This document shows, in pieces, positions 59,816 through 64,000 of a DNA stretch of 64,000 nucleotides. The DNA is from Psychrobacter sp. Cmf 22.2 (GTDB taxonomy: Bacteria > Pseudomonadota > Gammaproteobacteria > Pseudomonadales > Moraxellaceae): NCBI RefSeq assembly GCF_001921745.1, contig NZ_MRYA01000008.1:1-64000 (forward strand), read 5' to 3'. The notes under the pieces are model-generated. The model was not told the DNA's origin. It made no database searches and saw only the letters and a list, made by a program, of their open reading frames with translations. Position numbers and translations under genes: made by a program. How positions within the stretch are numbered: the first letter of the stretch is position 1; every line of letters starts with the position of its first letter.

Positions 59816-61411
59816 TTAATCTAAAACAATGTCATATTGCTCTTGGGTATATAGATTTTCTACTTCAAATGTAATCACTCTTCCTAGCAAATATTCAAGA
59901 TCTGCGACGGTATCTGCTTCTGAAGTCAACAGTAAATCAATAACCGCTGCATGAGCCACGACGGTGAATTTCTTCGGTGAGTTATAAGTACGAGCACAGC
60001 GCATCATTTCGCGAAATATTTCAAAACAAACGGTTTCAGCCGTTTTGACAAACCCACGCCCTTGACAAGTTGAGCAAGGCTCGCACAGTTGCTGTCCTAA
60101 GGATTCACGCGTACGCTTACGTGTCATCTCTACCAGTCCAAGCTCACTAACCTGGGTAATATTAGTCTTGGCATAGTCTTGCGCTAGCTGCTCTTGCAGA
60201 CTTGTTAACACATCATCTTTATGTTCTTGTTCTAACATATCAATGAAATCTAGTATGATAATACCACCTAGGTTACGCAGACGTAATTGGCGGGCGATGG
60301 CATGGGTGGCCTCAAGATTGGTCTTATAGACCGTGTCTTCTAACGAACGACCACCGACGAAGGAGCCGGTATTGACATCAATTGTCGTCATCGCTTCTGT
60401 CTGATCGATGATTAAATAGCCGCCCGACTTAAGATCGACACGGCGTTTTAGGGCATCGCGTAGATCGTCTTCGACACGGTGTACATCAAATAATGCTGGC
60501 TCGGCAGTATAATGTACAATACGATCATAAATAAAAGGCACAAACTCTTTGGCAAAGTACCGTACTTGCTCATAAACTTGCGCATTATCAATAATGACTT
60601 TTTCGGTATCAGCATGCACCAAGTCACGTATGGAGCGCAGCGGTAACGATAACTCTTGATAAATAAGCTCAGAGCTTTGATGATGATTGATCTCTTGGCG
60701 GCGCGCGCAAATAGTTCGCCACAACTGGACAAGATAATAAATATCTTCTTCGAGTTTATTTAAAGGTACGCGCTCAGCAGCAGTACGAGCAATCAAACCA
60801 CCTTTTAAACTGACTGTCTGCATTAAGCTTGTCAGCTCAGCCTTTAAGCGAGTACGTTCATCTTCGCTATCGATACGCTGAGAGATACCAACGTGATCGC
60901 TTGATGGCAGATACACAAGATAACGTGATGGTAATGAGATATTGGTCGTTAAGCGGGCGCCTTTACTGCCTAGTTGATCTTTGGTCACTTGTACAAGAAT
61001 ACGCTGGCCTTCGTGCAGGCGATGTTGGATCAGAGTCTTATTGGATACGGGTACGATTTCGGTAGTCTGAGCACTGACAATAGGTGGCGTCATACCCAAA
61101 CTATCAGCAGGAGTTGCGCTACTATCTGCGGTAACTTCTGCCTCTACAAAAGATTGGTTCTTGCTCCTTGGCGTAGGTTTTGGCTCACGCTGCATATCAT
61201 TGACATGTAAAAACGCGGTACGTGATTGGCCGATATCAACAAATGCTGCTTGCATACCAGGTAATACGCGTACTACCGTTCCTAGATAGATATTACCAAC
61301 CAAACCCAATTTATGATGACGCTCTATATAAATCTCACCGAGCACACCGTTATCTAAGACAGCCACGCGGCATTCCATCGGACTGACATTAATTAGCAGC
61401 TCTTCAGACAT
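59816..61411 (-). CDS. rng: Ribonuclease G
   Basis: Endoribonuclease of the RNase E/G family that matures the 5' end of 16S rRNA. MSEELLINVSPMECRVAVLDNG at the start, an S1 domain (about 38-165), the catalytic TIDVNTGSFVGGRS (Asp ligands), and the Zn-link CEPCSTCQGRGFV. 531 aa against 489 in E. coli: the extra residues form an insert at about 80-120 in the S1 domain. It lacks the long C-terminal degradosome arm of RNase E. Downstream of mreBCD-maf, the same order as E. coli. Confidence 0.94.
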   Translation of the reverse strand: MSEELLINVSPMECRVAVLDNGVLGEIYIERHHKLGLVGNIYLGTVVRVLPGMQAAFVDIGQSRTAFLHVNDMQREPKPTPRSKNQSFVEAEVTADSSATPADSLGMTPPIVSAQTTEIVPVSNKTLIQHRLHEGQRILVQVTKDQLGSKGARLTTNISLPSRYLVYLPSSDHVGISQRIDSEDERTRLKAELTSLMQTVSLKGGLIARTAAERVPLNKLEEDIYYLVQLWRTICARRQEINHHQSSELIYQELSLPLRSIRDLVHADTEKVIIDNAQVYEQVRYFAKEFVPFIYDRIVHYTAEPALFDVHRVEDDLRDALKRRVDLKSGGYLIIDQTEAMTTIDVNTGSFVGGRSLEDTVYKTNLEATHAIARQLRLRNLGGIIILDFIDMLEQEHKDDVLTSLQEQLAQDYAKTNITQVSELGLVEMTRKRTRESLGQQLCEPCSTCQGRGFVKTAETVCFEIFREMMRCARTYNSPKKFTVVAHAAVIDLLLTSEADTVADLEYLLGRVITFEVENLYTQEQYDIVLD

Positions 61412-61578
61412 ATTTTTTCTCTTATTTATTACTTATGGTACTTATTAATCATAAATGGCTTTACGATAAAAAGCAGTCTTTTAAAATCACAGTCTAACAA
61501 ATGTCCCATCCCCCTGCCCACTATCCTGCCGTGTCATTATGTGACTGCTTACTTTTTCGTTTATCTCATAAACAGTAT

Positions 61579-62262
61579 TTATATTTGTTTGTGATTGTTT
61601 TCTTGGGCTTTAGTTGCCTCCTCAATCAATGCTAGCGTTTGCGCTAATGGCAAGCCTACGACATTGGTATAGCTGCCATTGATACGCGTCACCCACGCAG
61701 CCGCTAAACCTTGAATAGCGTAACCACCTGCTTTATCAGCTGGCTCACCACTGTTCCAGTAATCACGCATCATATCTTGTGTTAAAGGAACAAAAGTCAC
61801 ATCTGTAGACTCAATGATTTGCTTTTGCCAGACCACTTTTAATGGTCTGTCATCTAGCTCTTTTTCTTTGCCAGCAAACGACACTAAGGTTGCTTGAACA
61901 GCAGTCCATACTTGATGAATGCTATCAGACATTTGCTGCCACATGTGATAAGCATGAGCACGGTCTGTCGGCTTGACAAGAACTGTGTGACCATCTGGCA
62001 ACACCCCAATGGTATCAGCCGTTAGTATAATAACCGATGTCGCAGATTGATACGATTCAAAAGCCTCATTCTGATAGTTTGTCTTTAATTGTACAATAGC
62101 TGCATTAGCCTTAGCGGCAATCATGCGTTGAATATACTTTTTTGGAGACTCATTATCATTGGGAGTCTCATCAATATCAACACTCATGATATTGAGCTTA
62201 AGCTTAGCGTCGGTTAGAAGCTTACGACGACGCGGTGAACCAGAAGCCAATATAATATTCAT
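61579..62262 (-). CDS. maf: Maf family nucleotide pyrophosphatase
   Basis: Hydrolyses non-canonical or pyrimidine nucleoside triphosphates. LASGSPRRRKLL at the start and the catalytic TADTIG segment are clear. 227 aa, longer than the roughly 195 of E. coli YhdE because of inserts around residues 50-70 and 120-145. GAGGG precedes the ATG. It lies between mreD and rng, as yhdE does in E. coli. Confidence 0.9.
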   Translation of the reverse strand: MNIILASGSPRRRKLLTDAKLKLNIMSVDIDETPNDNESPKKYIQRMIAAKANAAIVQLKTNYQNEAFESYQSATSVIILTADTIGVLPDGHTVLVKPTDRAHAYHMWQQMSDSIHQVWTAVQATLVSFAGKEKELDDRPLKVVWQKQIIESTDVTFVPLTQDMMRDYWNSGEPADKAGGYAIQGLAAAWVTRINGSYTNVVGLPLAQTLALIEEATKAQENNHKQI

Positions 62263-62321
62263 TACTACCCTCTTATTATTGTTAAAACTTTACTAAGCTT
62301 GAGCTATAGGCTGACTAAAAA

Positions 62322-62807
62322 TTAACGCGTAAATCCACGCAATATTAACAGTATGAGAGGCCAGCTTAAGATGCTCATTAACAAAGACAACCCTGATTGT
62401 GCAACGAATAATCCTTGGGTCATTAGCTGTAACACCCAGAGAGTAAGCTGGAAAACAATCAAGCCTACAGCCGCTAAAAACCAAGCGCTAAGCGTATTCA
62501 ATTGTTTGATTTGAAGACTACAGACTCTAAGTGCCAATACCATGACGACGGCTGCAAATGCTTGCTGTCCAAGATGCGTGTCCATTAGTAAGTCAGCAAT
62601 GATGCCAATCGTAAAAGCGGTGAAAATACCAACATAACGTGGCTGAAACAACAACCAAAATATCAGCACCATCATCATGATCATGGGACGTAAGGTTGCC
62701 ATGCTTGGGCTTAATGGATAGACACTAGGTGATGAGGCAACCACAAAGCTTAATATGATTGCAATAAGTATCTTGCTAGATGAATGCTCAGAATTCGAAA
62801 ACGCCAT
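62322..62807 (-). CDS. mreD: Rod shape-determining protein MreD
   Basis: 161 aa with five to six hydrophobic segments and the central family region RYVGIFTAFTIGIIADLLMDTHLG. Inner-membrane member of the elongasome that interacts with MreC and RodA. It follows mreC by 22 bases. Confidence 0.9.
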   Translation of the reverse strand: MAFSNSEHSSSKILIAIILSFVVASSPSVYPLSPSMATLRPMIMMMVLIFWLLFQPRYVGIFTAFTIGIIADLLMDTHLGQQAFAAVVMVLALRVCSLQIKQLNTLSAWFLAAVGLIVFQLTLWVLQLMTQGLFVAQSGLSLLMSILSWPLILLILRGFTR

Positions 62808-62829
62808 GAATGCTTGCCTTAACGATTAA

Positions 62830-63696
62830 TTAGCGACTGGCAGGTATTGGTAATTCGGTGTCAGGATGCGCCACCTTATCTTGCAAGATGAGTACATAAG
62901 CATTATCAACAAAATTGGCAGCAGGTGACACCTCGATAATTCTAAAGTTGTCAGCTTGAGTGTCTTTAATGCGAGTAATACGACCAACGCGGTAGCCTGC
63001 TGGTATACGGCCGCCCAAACCAGAGGATACTAGCTCGTCACCAATACGTACATCTGAGGTTTTGAACACGTAATTAAGACTCAGTGAGGTTGGGATACCC
63101 GCGCCTGTGACGATGGCGCGTTGACCAGTACGCTTGATGGTGACAGCAACTGATTGCTGCTCGTCTGTGATGAGTAATAAGCGACTGGTATTGGGATAGG
63201 CATTGATAATTTGACCTAGAATACCGTTTTCATCAATCACCGTTTGCCCAACTTGAACACCGTCTTTGGCGCCTTTATTGAGCACTACGATTTGTTTGAG
63301 TAAATTGGTATCTGTGCCAATCACTTGTGCTAAGTTCAGATCAAATAAGTCAGGCTTGGTCGTTGACAAAATACCTTGTAAGCGGGCATTTTGCGCCAAG
63401 ATATAATCTTGCTGCTGAAGCTTTGCTTTTGCATGAATCAGTTGCGACTTTAACTGTACGTTTTCGCGGCGTAAAGCTTCTTTTGATTGGATGCTACCGC
63501 GTGCCCAGTGTTCAGCATAGCTTGGTAATAAAGAAAACTCATAGATAGGCTGCATAGCAGCGTGACTGATACTACGGACAGGTTTAAACAACTCTGGATT
63601 TTTACTATCAAACCACATGATGATTAGCGCCACTATTAATACAATAGCAGTCCTACGAAGTGCGAGTGGTTGACGAGCAAAAATACTTGGGATCAT
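62830..63696 (-). CDS. mreC: Rod shape-determining protein MreC
   Basis: About 288 aa. An N-terminal membrane span (RRTAIVLIVALIIMWFDS), a coiled coil (about 75-105), and the beta-domain with IGTDTNLLKQIVVLNKGAKDGV and SSGLGGRIPAGYRVGRI. It bridges MreB and the penicillin-binding proteins. The frame extends to 63741, but ATG 63696 (MIPSIFARQPL) matches where MreC proteins of pseudomonads begin. Neither start has a strong ribosome-binding site. Confidence 0.92.
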   Translation of the reverse strand: MIPSIFARQPLALRRTAIVLIVALIIMWFDSKNPELFKPVRSISHAAMQPIYEFSLLPSYAEHWARGSIQSKEALRRENVQLKSQLIHAKAKLQQQDYILAQNARLQGILSTTKPDLFDLNLAQVIGTDTNLLKQIVVLNKGAKDGVQVGQTVIDENGILGQIINAYPNTSRLLLITDEQQSVAVTIKRTGQRAIVTGAGIPTSLSLNYVFKTSDVRIGDELVSSGLGGRIPAGYRVGRITRIKDTQADNFRIIEVSPAANFVDNAYVLILQDKVAHPDTELPIPASR

Positions 63697-63883
63697 AGGG
63701 CATCTAATTCGATCGGTACCCGACGCGGGGTATAAAGCCATTATGCGTGAATACTATGGCATATGCTAGTTGTTGATGCGACAAAGGCAGCCATATTGAC
63801 CGCCTTTGTTTAGTTGTTTATTTTAGCTCAGATTTACCATCTACCAGTAACCAAAATTACTATTTCAAGTAACTATAAAAGCC

Positions 63884-64000
63884 TTATACAAAAATCATGT
63901 TTAAGCTTTTGTTATTAATAAAATCAAGTGCAATACCGCCACCGCGACTGACACAGGTAAGTGGGTCTTCTGCGACAGTCACTGGTAGACCAGTCTCTTT
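63884..64000 (-). CDS. mreB: Rod shape-determining protein MreB (C-terminal part)
   Basis: The last 38 codons of MreB run off the right edge: [20 protein letters not shown] followed by a glycine-rich turn and a C-terminus ending MIFV. The segment from the proline to the glycine-rich turn is the typical end of MreB (actin-like elongation scaffold). It is upstream of mreC in the expected orientation, with a 187-base gap to the mreC start. Confidence 0.92.
   Translation of the reverse strand, partial: KETGLPVTVAEDPLTCVSRGGGIALDFINNKSLNMIFV

Overview
The window is a stretch of core chromosome from a gammaproteobacterium of the Moraxellaceae, most likely Psychrobacter. This identification is an inference, resting on moderate-to-low GC with AT-rich intergenic regions, a three-gene pnt transhydrogenase, an rpmF-fabD-fabG-acpP block without plsX or fabH, a pyrB-pyrC' pair with a zinc-site-less dihydroorotase, and ribosomal proteins of gammaproteobacterial type. 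I see no prophage, insertion sequence, CRISPR array, tRNA gene or obvious genomic island.

Layout. 1-600: leader and three tandem strong promoters of an rRNA operon that runs off the left edge. 690-7000: pssA, rlmJ, a 2OG-Fe(II) oxygenase, dapE, a lipoprotein, a GyrI-like protein, iscX and a thioesterase. 7000-10100: pntAA-pntAB-pntB. 10600-14900: yaaA, groES-groEL with a heat-shock promoter, and a secreted DUF3108 protein. 15000-21100: DUF2069/wrbA, then three membrane proteins (YihY, DUF2254, CPA1 antiporter). 21200-26500: DUF2127, pyrC', pyrB, fbp and a SpoU methyltransferase. 26500-31000: etfBA, a YetF protein, a cold-shock protein and an unknown membrane protein. 30700-34200: ilvI-ilvH-ilvC. 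34900-39300: DUF4124 protein, nnr, queG and a Kbp-like LysM protein. 39600-43450: yceD-rpmF and fabD-fabG-acpP. 43600-45230: epmC and yciO. 45300-59740: the S10, spc and alpha ribosomal-protein operons in one leftward run from rpsJ to rplQ, including secY and rpoA. 59800-64000: mreB (partial)-mreC-mreD-maf-rng.

The window is dominated by translation and growth functions: an rRNA promoter array, about 26 ribosomal proteins, RNA polymerase alpha, SecY, rRNA and tRNA modification (RlmJ, QueG, SpoU), EF-P hydroxylation (EpmC) and RNase G. Fatty-acid, phospholipid, branched-chain amino-acid, lysine and pyrimidine synthesis genes surround it.

I did not find a convincing undescribed multigene system. 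The most interesting signals are regulatory or structural: a strong terminator-like hairpin inside the spc operon between rpsH and rplF; a perfect palindrome touching the -35 box of the groESL heat-shock promoter; a 102-base imperfect palindrome downstream of groEL that looks like a dispersed repeat; palindromes around the acpP promoter; and a 33-residue hydrophobic small ORF in the long region upstream of ilvI. Several starts were moved from the longest ORF to a start with a better ribosome-binding site (SD); each case says why.
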